A stretch of DNA of 64,000 nucleotides from assembly GCF_037013735.1 (NCBI RefSeq), contig NZ_CP135136.1, positions 124,001 through 188,000 on the forward strand. The letters are read 5' to 3'. The position numbers and the translations under genes were made by a program. The notes under the pieces were generated by a model, which saw only the letters and a program-made list of their open reading frames with translations, did no database searches and was not told where the DNA came from. The DNA comes from Candidatus Legionella polyplacis (GTDB lineage: Bacteria > Pseudomonadota > Gammaproteobacteria > Legionellales > Legionellaceae). Below, piece by piece: positions 11,278 to 20,543 of the stretch. Each line of letters begins with the position of its first letter. Position 1 is the first letter of the stretch.

Positions 11278-12433
11278 TATTAACTCTAATAGTACGATAA
11301 ACTTTTCTAAAATTTTTATTTTTAATAAATATTTTATTTAAATTATCACTATTTATTCTATTCTTTACTTTATATTCATCTAAAATCATTTTTTTTTTAA
11401 CAAAACTATTAGACAATAATAATTTGTTTAAAGGATAATAAATAAAATTTTTAGAATCAATATTAATAATAATTTTACTAACTTTTTTTAACACAGACTG
11501 CATCATATCTAAATACATACGCTCAGCAATAATTTTAGGAGATATTTTATATTCTGGTAATAAATATAAAAACTCAGATACCTCTCCTTTAGCCTGTAAA
11601 ACTAATTGTTTACTATAAGCTTTCGCTTCTTTAATAATACGCTTAGCTTTTCCTTCAGCTATAGGAATCACTTTAGCTTGATAAGCAAGAGCTTGCTCTT
11701 TAAAACGTTTTTCATCTTCTTGAGCCTTGATAGCATCATCAAACGCATCCTGAACATTCTCTGGAGCACGAGCAGGCTGAGGAGAAACATTAGTAATATA
11801 AATACCAGTTTTATACCTACTAATTATTTTAATTAAAGTTTCTCTTACATTTTTTCCCCATATTTCTCTTCCTGCAGTAATAATTTGATCAAGAGAAGTA
11901 TTTCCAACAACCTGACGCAACGCACTAGAAGTAGCCTGTTGTAAACTTTCTTCAGGGTTTACTACATTAAATAAATAAGCTCTTAAATCACCAATTCTGT
12001 ACTGAACAGCTAAAGAAACCGATACTAAATTCTCATCTTTGGTTAACATCTGCGACGAATAAGAATAATCTAATATTCTATCTACATTTCTTACAATCTT
12101 ATAAGAAAATAAACAAGGTATCCAATGCGGTCCTGGACCAACAGTTTTAATATATCTTCCAAATCTTAAAACAACAGCCTCTTCAGCTGGATTTACAATA
12201 AAGACTCCTGATAATATCCATAAAATAAATACTACTAAAATAGACATTAAAAAAATGAATTTTCCTTTTTTAAAAGTAAAAAAATTATTTGTCTTATTTA
12301 TTTTACCAAAAAATCTACAACATAATTCATTAAATCTTCTATAAAATTTTCTACAAATCTCATCCAAATCAGGAGGATATCTTTTACTATCCCAAGGATC
12401 TTTATCCTTATTTGACGAATTATTCCAATTCAT
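11255..12433 (-). CDS. hflK: HflK, SPFH-domain membrane protease regulator
   Basis: Forms the HflKC complex with HflC around FtsH in the inner membrane. Of 392 residues, the N-terminus is cytosolic and hydrophilic with the family PPDLDE motif; a transmembrane helix follows at about 58-80, then the SPFH domain (NPAEEAVVLRFGRY) and a coiled helical region rich in Ala, Lys and Glu. A GGGAG lies 5 bp ahead of the ATG. The genes usually upstream, hfq and hflX, are missing here, so hflK now opens the operon. Confidence 0.96.
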   Translation of the reverse strand: MNWNNSSNKDKDPWDSKRYPPDLDEICRKFYRRFNELCCRFFGKINKTNNFFTFKKGKFIFLMSILVVFILWILSGVFIVNPAEEAVVLRFGRYIKTVGPGPHWIPCLFSYKIVRNVDRILDYSYSSQMLTKDENLVSVSLAVQYRIGDLRAYLFNVVNPEESLQQATSSALRQVVGNTSLDQIITAGREIWGKNVRETLIKIISRYKTGIYITNVSPQPARAPENVQDAFDDAIKAQEDEKRFKEQALAYQAKVIPIAEGKAKRIIKEAKAYSKQLVLQAKGEVSEFLYLLPEYKISPKIIAERMYLDMMQSVLKKVSKIIINIDSKNFIYYPLNKLLLSNSFVKKKMILDEYKVKNRINSDNLNKIFIKNKNFRKVYRTIRVNNGIYENN

Positions 12434-12821
12434 CTATTCTCCCATTTAAGGCTATGGAATTTCCAGTTTAAACTGTAATACATAAATATTTTAATTTTAA
12501 TCTAATATAAAAAATATCCAAGAAAACAAATTGTCCAATAATAAAAATATACTATTTTATCGTTAATTAACCATTAATAAAAACCATATTATACATAATT
12601 TTAATGTTTTACACTAAATAAATTTCATAATTATCTAAAAAATAAAAATAAAACTTCTTTAAAAGACTATATAATCTTATTACTTATATTATATAATAGA
12701 ACATATACTTTTAATTTCACTTATATTTACACAAAATACCTTTTTTAAACATACAAAATAACTAATTTTAGCTTAAAATACTTCAGTAATTTCATAAACT
12801 TTACAATATCCTTTTATATAT
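12434..12821 (+). other. Intergenic gap between divergent hflK and fau
   Basis: 388 bp between divergent genes, so it must contain promoters for both, but in this base composition I cannot point to them reliably. The first 45 bp next to hflK are less AT-rich and include the ribosome-binding site and a 12-bp palindrome. The rest is low-complexity A and T. In many gammaproteobacteria 6S RNA precedes fau; I see no convincing 6S-like long hairpin here. Confidence 0.6.
12465..12476. repeat. 12-bp perfect palindrome upstream of hflK
   Basis: CAGTTTAAACTG reads the same on both strands and lies about 30 bp upstream of the hflK start, in a short island less AT-rich than the rest of the gap. It could be a transcription-factor half-site pair or mere chance. 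No protein is assigned. Confidence 0.4.
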
Positions 12822-13409
12822 ATGATTATTCACAATTTTAAAAAAAAGCATGATTTTCTAAGAAAAAAACAACAAAAAATAAGAGAATCTTTCTCAATCT
12901 CTTATCAAAATCTAGTATCTAGTATAATATGTAAAAAAATTTCTTTATTAAAACAATATTACTTATCTAAAAATATAGCTCTATATTGGCCAATAAAAAA
13001 AGAAATCAATCTTAATCTATTATGGTTACACTCTTTACTCAACAAAAAAAAATGTTACTTTCCTTTTATGAAGAAAAATAAAACATTAACTTTTTTACAA
13101 GCAAAATCTAATACTCCTTTTATAAAAAATAAATATAATATTTTAGAACCAGATTATACAAAATCAAAAAAAATAGCTTTAAAAAAATTAGATATTATAT
13201 TTATTCCAATAATAGCTTTTGATAAAAACTGCAACAGACTAGGAATGGGTCATGGATATTATGATAGAACATTATCATATAAAAAAAACATACCCACTTT
13301 AATAGGAGTAGCTTACGAGACACAATGTGTACATCACATTGATAAAAATCACTGGGATATAAATATCAATTTAATAGTTACACAATATTCAACATATTAT
13401 AAAAAATAA
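12822..13409 (+). CDS. fau: 5-formyltetrahydrofolate cyclo-ligase
   Basis: ATP-dependent conversion of 5-formyl-THF to 5,10-methenyl-THF, returning stored folate to the active one-carbon pool. 195 residues, usual for the family. The N-terminal basic helix is followed by the ALYWPIKKEINL segment and the diagnostic nucleotide/folate loop LGMGHGYYDRTL near residues 140-151, then GVAYETQ. It links with folA and fmt in this window, all of which use folate. Symbol also written ygfA. Confidence 0.93.
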   Translation: MIIHNFKKKHDFLRKKQQKIRESFSISYQNLVSSIICKKISLLKQYYLSKNIALYWPIKKEINLNLLWLHSLLNKKKCYFPFMKKNKTLTFLQAKSNTPFIKNKYNILEPDYTKSKKIALKKLDIIFIPIIAFDKNCNRLGMGHGYYDRTLSYKKNIPTLIGVAYETQCVHHIDKNHWDININLIVTQYSTYYKK

Positions 13410-13659
13410 TTATATAAAAATAAACCTATTATAAACATATATAATATGATATCCTTCCTATAATAAAATTGATAGAATCATATACAAAGATATATGCATA
13501 AAAATATTGATATTTTGAAAAATAGCAAAATTTTTTAAAAATAAACAATAAATTGCATGAATGGAAAATACATTACTAAAAAAATAAAAATATAGATCAT
13601 TAACAAAATTCATAAAAATAAATGTTAATATAAAAACTAACCAATAATCACACAATAAG

Positions 13660-13854
13660 ATGCTAGAAAATAATTTCTACAAAAAATTAAAAAGCACTAT
13701 ACAAAACATATTATTACGCTTAAATATAGTTACAAGAGAAGAATTTGAAATTCAAACAAAAGTACTAAAAAAAACAAGAGAAAAAGTAGAACTTTTACAA
13801 CAACAATTAGAAGATTTTATTAAAAAAACAAAATCTAGCAATAAACTAAAATAA
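13660..13854 (+). CDS. ubiK: UbiK-like accessory factor (BMFP/YqiC family), N-terminally short
   Basis: UbiK helps the aerobic ubiquinone-synthesis complex by interacting with UbiJ and lipid. The 64 residues match the family over its coiled-coil core: LNIVTREEFEIQTKVL followed by KKTREKVELLQQQLED is close to the RLDLVSREEFDVQTQVL...TREKLALLEQ pattern of the Escherichia protein. About 25 N-terminal residues normally present are missing; the frame has a stop five codons upstream of the ATG, so no longer start exists. Predicted single coiled coil, soluble. It is probably still functional, since the core is well conserved in a genome full of drift. Confidence 0.85.
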   Translation: MLENNFYKKLKSTIQNILLRLNIVTREEFEIQTKVLKKTREKVELLQQQLEDFIKKTKSSNKLK

Positions 13855-14070
13855 TATTTAGTACTAAAAATATTTAAAAATCAATCAAAACATTATTAAA
13901 ATAATTAATAGCCAAAATATATAAATGAATTAAAATATAAAAATTAAAACAAAAATACAATATAAATAATGTAAATAACCCTGTTTATTACTCAACAAAA
14001 ATAAATAGACATTCATAATATATTAAATATCTCTTTCTTATAAGAAAAATATAATTTTTAATTACAACCA

Positions 14071-14898
14071 ATGAAAATTAATTTCACCAAAATGCATAGT
14101 TTAGGAAACGATTTTATCATCATAAACGGAATATATAACAAAGTTTCACTCTCACCAAGATACATAATAAAAATTGCAAACCGTCATACAGGTATAGGGT
14201 TTGACCAATGTATACTTTTAAAAAAAAGTAATAACAAAAAAATCGATTTTTTATGCGCTATATATAATAGTAATGGAAAAGAAATTTTTCAATGTTGTAA
14301 TGGAATACGTTGTTTATATAAATTCATAATTTATAACAACATTACTAAAAAAAAAAGAATTACTATTGCCACAAAATTTACTAAAACTATAACATTTTTA
14401 AATCAAAAAAAAACAATAACTACCGTTATAAAAAAACCTAAATTAATAAATATTATTAAATCTTATGATTATTTCAAAAAAAAACACCTTCACACATTAA
14501 TTATAAAAAAAAAAATAAAATATCAAATCTATACAATTGATATTGGAAATCCTCATGCAGTTATAGTTAATAAAAACATTAATAAAATCTCTATAAAAAA
14601 ATTAGGAAAACAAATCAGTGAACATTCATTTTTTAAAGAAGAGACTAATGTAGAATTTATGCAAATAATTAATTCCAATAATATTAAAATTCGTGTATAT
14701 GAAAGAGGATGTGGAGAAACTAAATCTTGTGGAAGTGGAGCAATAGCATCAGCTGTTATAGCAAAAATATTTTTTAACCTTAATAAAAAAATTAATGTAC
14801 TTTTTTCAGAAGGAAAATTATCAATATATTGGCCTTCAATATATAGCCCTGTATACATTACGGGACCAGCAAATATAGTATATAAAGGTATCTTATAA
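14071..14898 (+). CDS. dapF: Diaminopimelate epimerase
   Basis: Interconverts LL- and meso-diaminopimelate without a cofactor, giving the peptidoglycan cross-link residue and the lysine precursor. 275 residues, normal length. MHSLGNDF (8-15), GIGFDQ, the first catalytic cysteine C75 in CCNGIRC, and the second, C220, in ERGCGETKSCGSGA are all visible. The glycine that normally follows C75 is a cysteine here. Neighbours are ubiK upstream and the YajR-like transporter downstream, not other dap genes. With the aspartokinase it shows that a DAP route is at least partly retained. Confidence 0.96.
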   Translation: MKINFTKMHSLGNDFIIINGIYNKVSLSPRYIIKIANRHTGIGFDQCILLKKSNNKKIDFLCAIYNSNGKEIFQCCNGIRCLYKFIIYNNITKKKRITIATKFTKTITFLNQKKTITTVIKKPKLINIIKSYDYFKKKHLHTLIIKKKIKYQIYTIDIGNPHAVIVNKNINKISIKKLGKQISEHSFFKEETNVEFMQIINSNNIKIRVYERGCGETKSCGSGAIASAVIAKIFFNLNKKINVLFSEGKLSIYWPSIYSPVYITGPANIVYKGIL

Positions 14899-15143
14899 AG
14901 AAGATAACATTTTAAAAAAAATAATTAACACTTAAAATAATATTTTTTATTATATAAAATATATTTTTAATTTTATTAAACATACTAATTTTATCATATA
15001 AAAAATAATATACAATTCTATTATATTAGAATAAATAATATATCAATTACAAAACTTCATTAGTATAATTAGTAAAAATTTAAATCTTGTATTACTATAA
15101 GATTTTGTATATTTAATGTTATCTAATAAACTACGAAAAAACA

Positions 15144-16583
15144 ATGAATATAAAATATAACTGGATCAAAATTACACTACCAATCTCAATTATTTTTTCA
15201 TTTCGTATGCTTGGATTATTTATGTTAATTCCTATTTTTACAATTTTATCGTCCAAACTAAGATATGCGACTCATACATTAATAGGAATCGCTTTTGGAG
15301 TTTATGGACTAACTCAAGGAGTAATGCAAATTCCGATGGGGATTTTATCTGATTATTACAATAGAAAAACAATACTTACAATTAATCTATTCTGTTTTTC
15401 CATTGGAAGCTTAATAGCTTCTTTCAGTAACTCAATTTATACTATGATTTTTGCTAGAAGTTTACAAGGATTTGGAGCAATAGGAAGTGTTTTAATCGCA
15501 CTACTCTCTGACTTAATTTCAGAAAAAGAAATAACTAAATCTATGCTCATTATAGGAATTAGTATTGGAATTACTTTTAACATCGCCATAATAACAAGTC
15601 CAATTATTACTTACTATTTTCAATTAAAAAGTATATTTTACATATCAACTGTATTACCAATTATTGGTATAATTTTATTATATATCTCAATACCAAATCC
15701 ACAAAAAAAAATCTTTTATTTAACAAAAAATCAAACTTTCTTACATATATTAAATACAGTTATAAAAAACAAAAATCTGCAAAAACTAAATTTAAGTATA
15801 TTTATACATCATTTTATTTTAATCACAACATTTTATGCATTGCCAATCATACTCAAAAACTTATATTTATTTAAAGCAAAACAAAATGAACAGTGGATTT
15901 TTTATTTTAAATTAATAATCCTTGCATCAATCATTACTATTCCAATAATATTTTTTACTGAAAAACGTAAATTAATAAAAAAAACAATATTATATTCAGT
16001 AATCACTATTGGAACTTCACAAATACTTATAGCATTTTTATATCGATACTCTTACTCATTACTATTTTTACTTATATTAATATATTTTATTTCTTTTAAT
16101 ATCTTAGAAGCAAATCTTCCATCTTTAATATCAAAACAAGCATATCACTCTACTAAAGGAACAGCAATTGGAATATATTCTAGCAGTCAATTTTTAGGAA
16201 TTTTTACTGGAGGATTATTTAGCGGAATATTAGATTCTAACGTAGGCATAATAGGAATATTTATAATGAATGCATCTATTTCTTTAATATGGGTAATTAT
16301 TTGTTTTTATATAGAACCAAATATAAGGTTATTAACCTTGCCTATAAAAATATTAAATTTTTACAAAAAAAATAGTGAATATATTAATAATAATTATATT
16401 ATTATTAATAATAAAAATAAAATTAATTTTCTAAAAAAAATAAATAAAATTCCTGGAATAAAAAAAATTTTTTTATCAAAAAAAGAAAAAAAACTTTATA
16501 TATATATTGATAACAATCAAATAAAAAAAAATATATTACACAAATTAACAATATGTAATTTACTTATTATAAAAAAAAATTGA
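15144..16583 (+). CDS. MFS transporter of the YajR type with C-terminal ferredoxin-like domain
   Basis: A 479-residue major facilitator protein with about 12 predicted membrane helices. The MFS signature loop between helices 2 and 3 reads GILSDYYNRKTIL. After the last helix (about residue 395) there is a soluble tail, roughly 400-479, with a beta-alpha-beta-beta-alpha-beta feel (IIINNKNKINFLKKINKIPG...LYIYIDNN), matching the cytosolic domain that marks the YajR subfamily. Substrate unknown. The place next to ssb is the same as in Pseudomonas, where uvrA precedes it; uvrA is absent here. Ends in TGA. Confidence 0.88.
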   Translation: MNIKYNWIKITLPISIIFSFRMLGLFMLIPIFTILSSKLRYATHTLIGIAFGVYGLTQGVMQIPMGILSDYYNRKTILTINLFCFSIGSLIASFSNSIYTMIFARSLQGFGAIGSVLIALLSDLISEKEITKSMLIIGISIGITFNIAIITSPIITYYFQLKSIFYISTVLPIIGIILLYISIPNPQKKIFYLTKNQTFLHILNTVIKNKNLQKLNLSIFIHHFILITTFYALPIILKNLYLFKAKQNEQWIFYFKLIILASIITIPIIFFTEKRKLIKKTILYSVITIGTSQILIAFLYRYSYSLLFLLILIYFISFNILEANLPSLISKQAYHSTKGTAIGIYSSSQFLGIFTGGLFSGILDSNVGIIGIFIMNASISLIWVIICFYIEPNIRLLTLPIKILNFYKKNSEYINNNYIIINNKNKINFLKKINKIPGIKKIFLSKKEKKLYIYIDNNQIKKNILHKLTICNLLIIKKN

Positions 16584-16637
16584 ATCTATTTTTAATTTGT
16601 TTTACAATAATAAAAAATTAATTATTAAATATTAAAA

Positions 16638-17177
16638 ATGTCTAGAGGAATAAATAAAGTAATATTAATAGGCAATGTAGGAAACACTCCAGAAATTAGA
16701 TACATGTCCAATGGAAATCCAGTTGCAACGCTTTCATTAGCGACAAATGAAGTATGGAAAAATAAAAAGACATTTGAAAAACAAGAAAAAACAGAATGGC
16801 ATAGAGTAATTTTTTTCAATAAACTTGGAGAAACAGTAAGAGAATATATAAAAAAAGGATCTAAGCTTTATATAGAAGGAAGTCTAAGAACAAGAAAATG
16901 GCAAGATTCAGAAGGAAAAGATAGATATATAACAGAAATTGTTGCTAATGACCTAAATATATTAGGAAACAAAAATGATAATCTATCTGAAAACATAACA
17001 TCTGGAATTCCTGAAAAAAATCTTCAACAAAATGATCCCAAAAAAACTATCAATATAAATACTGAAGACAATTTTCCTATGGAAAATATTAATACAAAAA
17101 ATGAATTATCAAAAAATATATTTGATGAAATCAACGAAGAATTAAATAACGAATTAAATGATGAAATTCCATTCTAA
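16638..17177 (+). CDS. ssb: Single-stranded DNA-binding protein
   Basis: Coats single-stranded DNA during replication and repair. OB-fold domain occupies residues 1-110 ([21 protein letters not shown], then [13 protein letters not shown] and [14 protein letters not shown]). A low-complexity linker rich in Asn, Glu and Lys follows, and the acidic partner-binding tip ends DEIPF, matching the universal D-D-I-P-F end. 179 residues. Convergent with rplQ, 45 bp apart. Confidence 0.97.
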   Translation: MSRGINKVILIGNVGNTPEIRYMSNGNPVATLSLATNEVWKNKKTFEKQEKTEWHRVIFFNKLGETVREYIKKGSKLYIEGSLRTRKWQDSEGKDRYITEIVANDLNILGNKNDNLSENITSGIPEKNLQQNDPKKTININTEDNFPMENINTKNELSKNIFDEINEELNNELNDEIPF

Positions 17178-17221
17178 TCTTTTTATATAAGATATATAAT
17201 TACAAAAAGTAAATAAATTTT

Positions 17222-17575
17222 TTATTCAACCAATAGAACCACAGCCATTAAAGCATTATCTCCAGACCTATATCCACATTTCAATACCCTAGTATAACCA
17301 CCAGGCCTATTTATATATCTAGGTCCTAAAACATTAAATAATTTTTTAACAACTTCTTTTGATCTTAACTTATTAAAAACACTACGACGTGCAAATACAG
17401 AATCTTTTTTACTAATAGTAATAATTGGTTCTATATATCTACGTAACTCCTTACCTTTATATAAAGTTGTTTTTATAATTTCATTTTTTATTAAAGAAAC
17501 ACACATGTTAAAAAACATCAATCTCTTATGACTACTTAATCTATTAAAATTATTTCTATTACATTTGTGACGCAC
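17222..17575 (-). CDS. rplQ: 50S ribosomal protein L17
   Basis: Large-subunit protein near the peptide exit tunnel. The 117 residues begin [17 protein letters not shown], the invariant L17 start. The start codon is GTG, fixed by this alignment and by a perfect AGGAGG 5 bp upstream. It ends the long ribosomal superblock, about 125 bp after rpoA, the conserved alpha-operon order. Confidence 0.97.
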   Translation of the reverse strand: MRHKCNRNNFNRLSSHKRLMFFNMCVSLIKNEIIKTTLYKGKELRRYIEPIITISKKDSVFARRSVFNKLRSKEVVKKLFNVLGPRYINRPGGYTRVLKCGYRSGDNALMAVVLLVE

Positions 17576-17580
17576 ATTAT

Positions 17581-17586
17581 CCTCCT
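17581..17586 (-). promoter_or_regulatory. Ribosome-binding site deciding the rplQ GTG start
   Basis: AGGAGG on the minus strand, 5 bp before the GTG. A canonical Shine-Dalgarno that excludes a downstream ATG. Confidence 0.9.
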
Positions 17587-17700
17587 GTTCATAATTAAAT
17601 AAAATATTTTTTTAATAAATATAATTTATAAAAAATTTTAGTATATCATTTTACATTTTTAATAATAACAATCAAAACATTTACTAAAATAATTAAAAAT

Positions 17701-18711
17701 CTATTTTTTCTCCTTACTAGGAGAAACCCAATTTTTAATAGTCATACCTAAAGATAAAGAACGAGATGCAAGAACATCCTTAATTTCATTCATAGATTTT
17801 TTCCCTAAATTAGGCGTTTTTAACAACTCAGATTCCGTTTTCTGTACTAAATCACCTATAAAATGAATATTTTCTGCTTTTAAACAATTTGCCGATCTCA
17901 CAGTTAAATCTAAATCATCAACTGAACGCAACAATACGGGATCAAACATAAAAGAAGACTCCTTCTTTTCAACCTTTTCAACCTCTTCAATCTTAATATT
18001 AATGAAAGCTTGTAATTGTCTTTTCAATATATACGCAGACATTTCAATTGCTTCCATTGGATCAATAGTTCCATTCGTATATAATTCAATAGTCAATTTA
18101 TCAAGATTAGTTCTATTACGTACCCTAGTGCTATCAACAAAATAAGATACTTTTTTTACTGGAGAAAATATATTATCTATTTTTAAAACTCCAATAGACT
18201 TATTCATATTATTTTCTTCTTTATCATTAGAATGTATTAAAGATTCTGAAGAATAAAACCCAATGCCCTTTATAACTTTTAATGACATACTTAAATATCC
18301 ATTTTCATTTAAAGTTGCAATAACTAGATCTGGATTCATAACATCTACACCATTAACTAATTCTATATCACCAGCAACAACTTTACATGGACCATGTTTC
18401 GTTAAATGTAAAATAACTTCTTCTTTACTAGTAGTCATTTTTACAGCAACCTGTTTTAAATTAAGTAATATATTTACTACATCTTCTCTAACTCCATCAA
18501 TTTTACTATACTCATGAGATACATTTTCAATATTTACTTCAACTATAGCACTTCCAGGCATAGAAGATAAAAGAATTCTTCTAAGAGCATTACCTAATGT
18601 ATGACCATAACCTCTTTCCAAAGGTTCAAGAATAATTTTAGAATAATTTATAGAATCTGAAGATACCTTTAATGCAGATGGAACTAACATTTCATTGATT
18701 TTATTATACAT
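17701..18711 (-). CDS. rpoA: RNA polymerase alpha subunit
   Basis: Assembly and regulator-contact subunit of RNA polymerase. 336 residues: N-terminal dimerisation domain with [21 protein letters not shown], a linker, and the C-terminal DNA/activator-binding domain (about 255-325) with two helix-hairpin-helix-like segments including [16 protein letters not shown]. Lies between rpsD and rplQ as in the standard alpha operon. ATG start. No obvious deviations. Confidence 0.98.
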   Translation of the reverse strand: MYNKINEMLVPSALKVSSDSINYSKIILEPLERGYGHTLGNALRRILLSSMPGSAIVEVNIENVSHEYSKIDGVREDVVNILLNLKQVAVKMTTSKEEVILHLTKHGPCKVVAGDIELVNGVDVMNPDLVIATLNENGYLSMSLKVIKGIGFYSSESLIHSNDKEENNMNKSIGVLKIDNIFSPVKKVSYFVDSTRVRNRTNLDKLTIELYTNGTIDPMEAIEMSAYILKRQLQAFINIKIEEVEKVEKKESSFMFDPVLLRSVDDLDLTVRSANCLKAENIHFIGDLVQKTESELLKTPNLGKKSMNEIKDVLASRSLSLGMTIKNWVSPSKEKK

Positions 18712-18734
18712 TTAATACATCTCCAAAAAAATAA

Positions 18735-19355
18735 TTATTTTGAATAAAGCTCAACCACCAAATTTATGTTGTAGTCAGAAACCAAATCGCTCATCGATGG
18801 ATAGGAACAAAAAACTCCACTATATTCATTTACATTAACTTTTAACCAATTAAAATTTTTTTTCTGTTTAGAAAAATTAATAGCAGATTTAATTCTGTCT
18901 TGATTCTTTGCTTTTTCACTAATGCAAATAGTGTCATTTATTGACAAAAGATATGATGCTATATTAATAATTTTTCCATTTACCAATATACACTTATGAC
19001 TCACCAACTGCCTAGACTCTGCTCTAGTACTAGAAAATCCCATTCTATAAACTACATTATCAAGACGTCTTTCAAGAAACCTTATTAAATTCTCACCAGT
19101 TGAACCCTTCTTCATGGAAGCTTTTTTATAATAATTTCTAAATTGTCTTTCTAAAACTCCATATAATCGTTTGATTTTTTGTTTTTCTCTTAATTGAATT
19201 CCATAATCACTTAATCTAGGTCTAACTCCAGATTTTTTTCCAGGCAAACTATCATATTTACATTTATTTTTATAATCACGTATACCACTTTTTAAATATA
19301 AATCTAAATTCTCTCTACGTGATAACTTGCATTTTGGTCCAAGATATCTAGCCAT
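18735..19355 (-). CDS. rpsD: 30S ribosomal protein S4
   Basis: Primary 16S rRNA binder that nucleates the 30S body; in many bacteria it also represses the alpha operon. 206 residues starting [15 protein letters not shown]. The S4 RNA-binding fold shows as [24 protein letters not shown] cut across 110-133. The zinc-less Cys arrangement is of the usual proteobacterial kind. 23 bp ahead of rpoA. Confidence 0.98.
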   Translation of the reverse strand: MARYLGPKCKLSRRENLDLYLKSGIRDYKNKCKYDSLPGKKSGVRPRLSDYGIQLREKQKIKRLYGVLERQFRNYYKKASMKKGSTGENLIRFLERRLDNVVYRMGFSSTRAESRQLVSHKCILVNGKIINIASYLLSINDTICISEKAKNQDRIKSAINFSKQKKNFNWLKVNVNEYSGVFCSYPSMSDLVSDYNINLVVELYSK

Positions 19356-19411
19356 ATTTCTATAAATCTCCTTTAATTCAATGTATTTTTCAATATATAT
19401 AACACAACTAA

Positions 19412-19804
19412 CTATACTCTTCTCTTTTTTGGCGGTTTACATCCATTATGAGGAATTCCAGTCACATCAGTTATTTGAATAATTTTAAAATCTTGAGAAA
19501 TTAACTCTCTAATTGTAGATTCACGCCCAGGACCAGGACCGTTAACTAACACAATAACTGAATTCATTCCATATTTTTCTTTAGCAATTTTCGCAGCTCT
19601 TTCCATGGCAACCTGTGCAGCATAAGGAGTGCTCTTTCTCGATCCTTTAAAACCAGAACCTCCAGAACTTTCCCAACATAAAGTATTTCCCTGTCTATCA
19701 GTAATCGTAATTATTGTATTATTAAATGATGCATGAATATGTACTATTCCATCTAATATGGAACTTTTTTTACTTTTTTTTTGTTCTTTATTTTTTTCTA
19801 TCAT
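19412..19804 (-). CDS. rpsK: 30S ribosomal protein S11
   Basis: Platform protein of the 30S subunit at the mRNA exit. 130 residues with the usual [18 protein letters not shown] start after a Lys-rich N-terminus, the [14 protein letters not shown] motif and the C-terminal [16 protein letters not shown] start; between rpsM and rpsD as usual. Confidence 0.98.
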   Translation of the reverse strand: MIEKNKEQKKSKKSSILDGIVHIHASFNNTIITITDRQGNTLCWESSGGSGFKGSRKSTPYAAQVAMERAAKIAKEKYGMNSVIVLVNGPGPGRESTIRELISQDFKIIQITDVTGIPHNGCKPPKKRRV

Positions 19805-19848
19805 ATTAACTCTATTATATATAATGTTAATAATATAACACTTTTTAA

Positions 19849-20196
19849 TTATCTACTTCTTTTACTTTTCCTTGTCTTAGCATTTGTCCTTGTCCTTTGT
19901 CCTCTCACTGGCAAACATCTACGATGTCTATTTCCTCTATAACATCCAATATCAACTAATCTTTTTATATTCATAGAAACTATACGTCTTAAATCTCCTT
20001 CAACATTAATTTTTGCAATTTCAGAACGCAAATTTGCTATATCAGAATCTGACAATTCTGATATTTTGGAACAAATATTTACATTAATTGATCTACATAT
20101 ATTTACAGCAGTAGATTTTCCTACTCCATAAATAGACATGATTGCAATCATAATATGTTTACTGTCTGATATATTTACTCCAGAAATACGAACCAC
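19849..20196 (-). CDS. rpsM: 30S ribosomal protein S13
   Basis: Head protein of the 30S subunit that contacts the 50S and P-site tRNA. 115 residues, MVRISGVNI start and [17 protein letters not shown] tail typical. Start codon is GTG, with a GGGGG tract 5 bp upstream. Opens the alpha operon; preceded by rpmJ. Confidence 0.97.
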   Translation of the reverse strand: MVRISGVNISDSKHIMIAIMSIYGVGKSTAVNICRSINVNICSKISELSDSDIANLRSEIAKINVEGDLRRIVSMNIKRLVDIGCYRGNRHRRCLPVRGQRTRTNAKTRKSKRSR

Positions 20197-20354
20197 AAAT
20201 ACCCCCTTTTTTTTCTTACATCTTGCACTATTAAAGAATTAAACACACTATATAAAATAACTTTTATAAAAAATATTTAAATCTCTACAAAATAGTTTAT
20301 ACCAATACTAACAAAAAATATTTGTATATAAAAATATCATTATTCTTTTACAAT

Positions 20355-20471
20355 TTACCCCTGTTTTTGTTTATGTCGTTTATCTTTATCGCATAAAACA
20401 CGTACAACCCTATTTCTTCTAATTACCTTACAATAACGACAAAATCTCTTTACCGATGCTCGTATCTTCAT
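20355..20471 (-). CDS. rpmJ: 50S ribosomal protein L36 (38 aa)
   Basis: Read directly from the minus strand: a 38-codon frame starting [15 protein letters not shown] and ending RHKQKQG. Zinc-knuckle ligands C11, C14, C27 and H33 are all present, so this is the C+ (zinc-binding) form. Lies between secY and rpsM as in most proteobacteria. No infA lies beside it. Confidence 0.96.
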   Translation of the reverse strand: MKIRASVKRFCRYCKVIRRNRVVRVLCDKDKRHKQKQG

Positions 20472-20543
20472 AATATAAAATAAAAATTTCTCTATATAAA
20501 CACAATAAAAAATTATCTCTATTTACTACTTATTTAAAAAAAC

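Noticed and set aside
12477-12821. 6S RNA upstream of fau
   Set aside because: The location is right for a gammaproteobacterium, but I could not find a long imperfect hairpin with a central bubble; only low-complexity AT sequence is present.
13458-13655. 65-codon hydrophobic minus-strand frame between fau and ubiK
   Set aside because: GTG start with no Shine-Dalgarno, composition expected from AT-rich DNA, no recognisable family.
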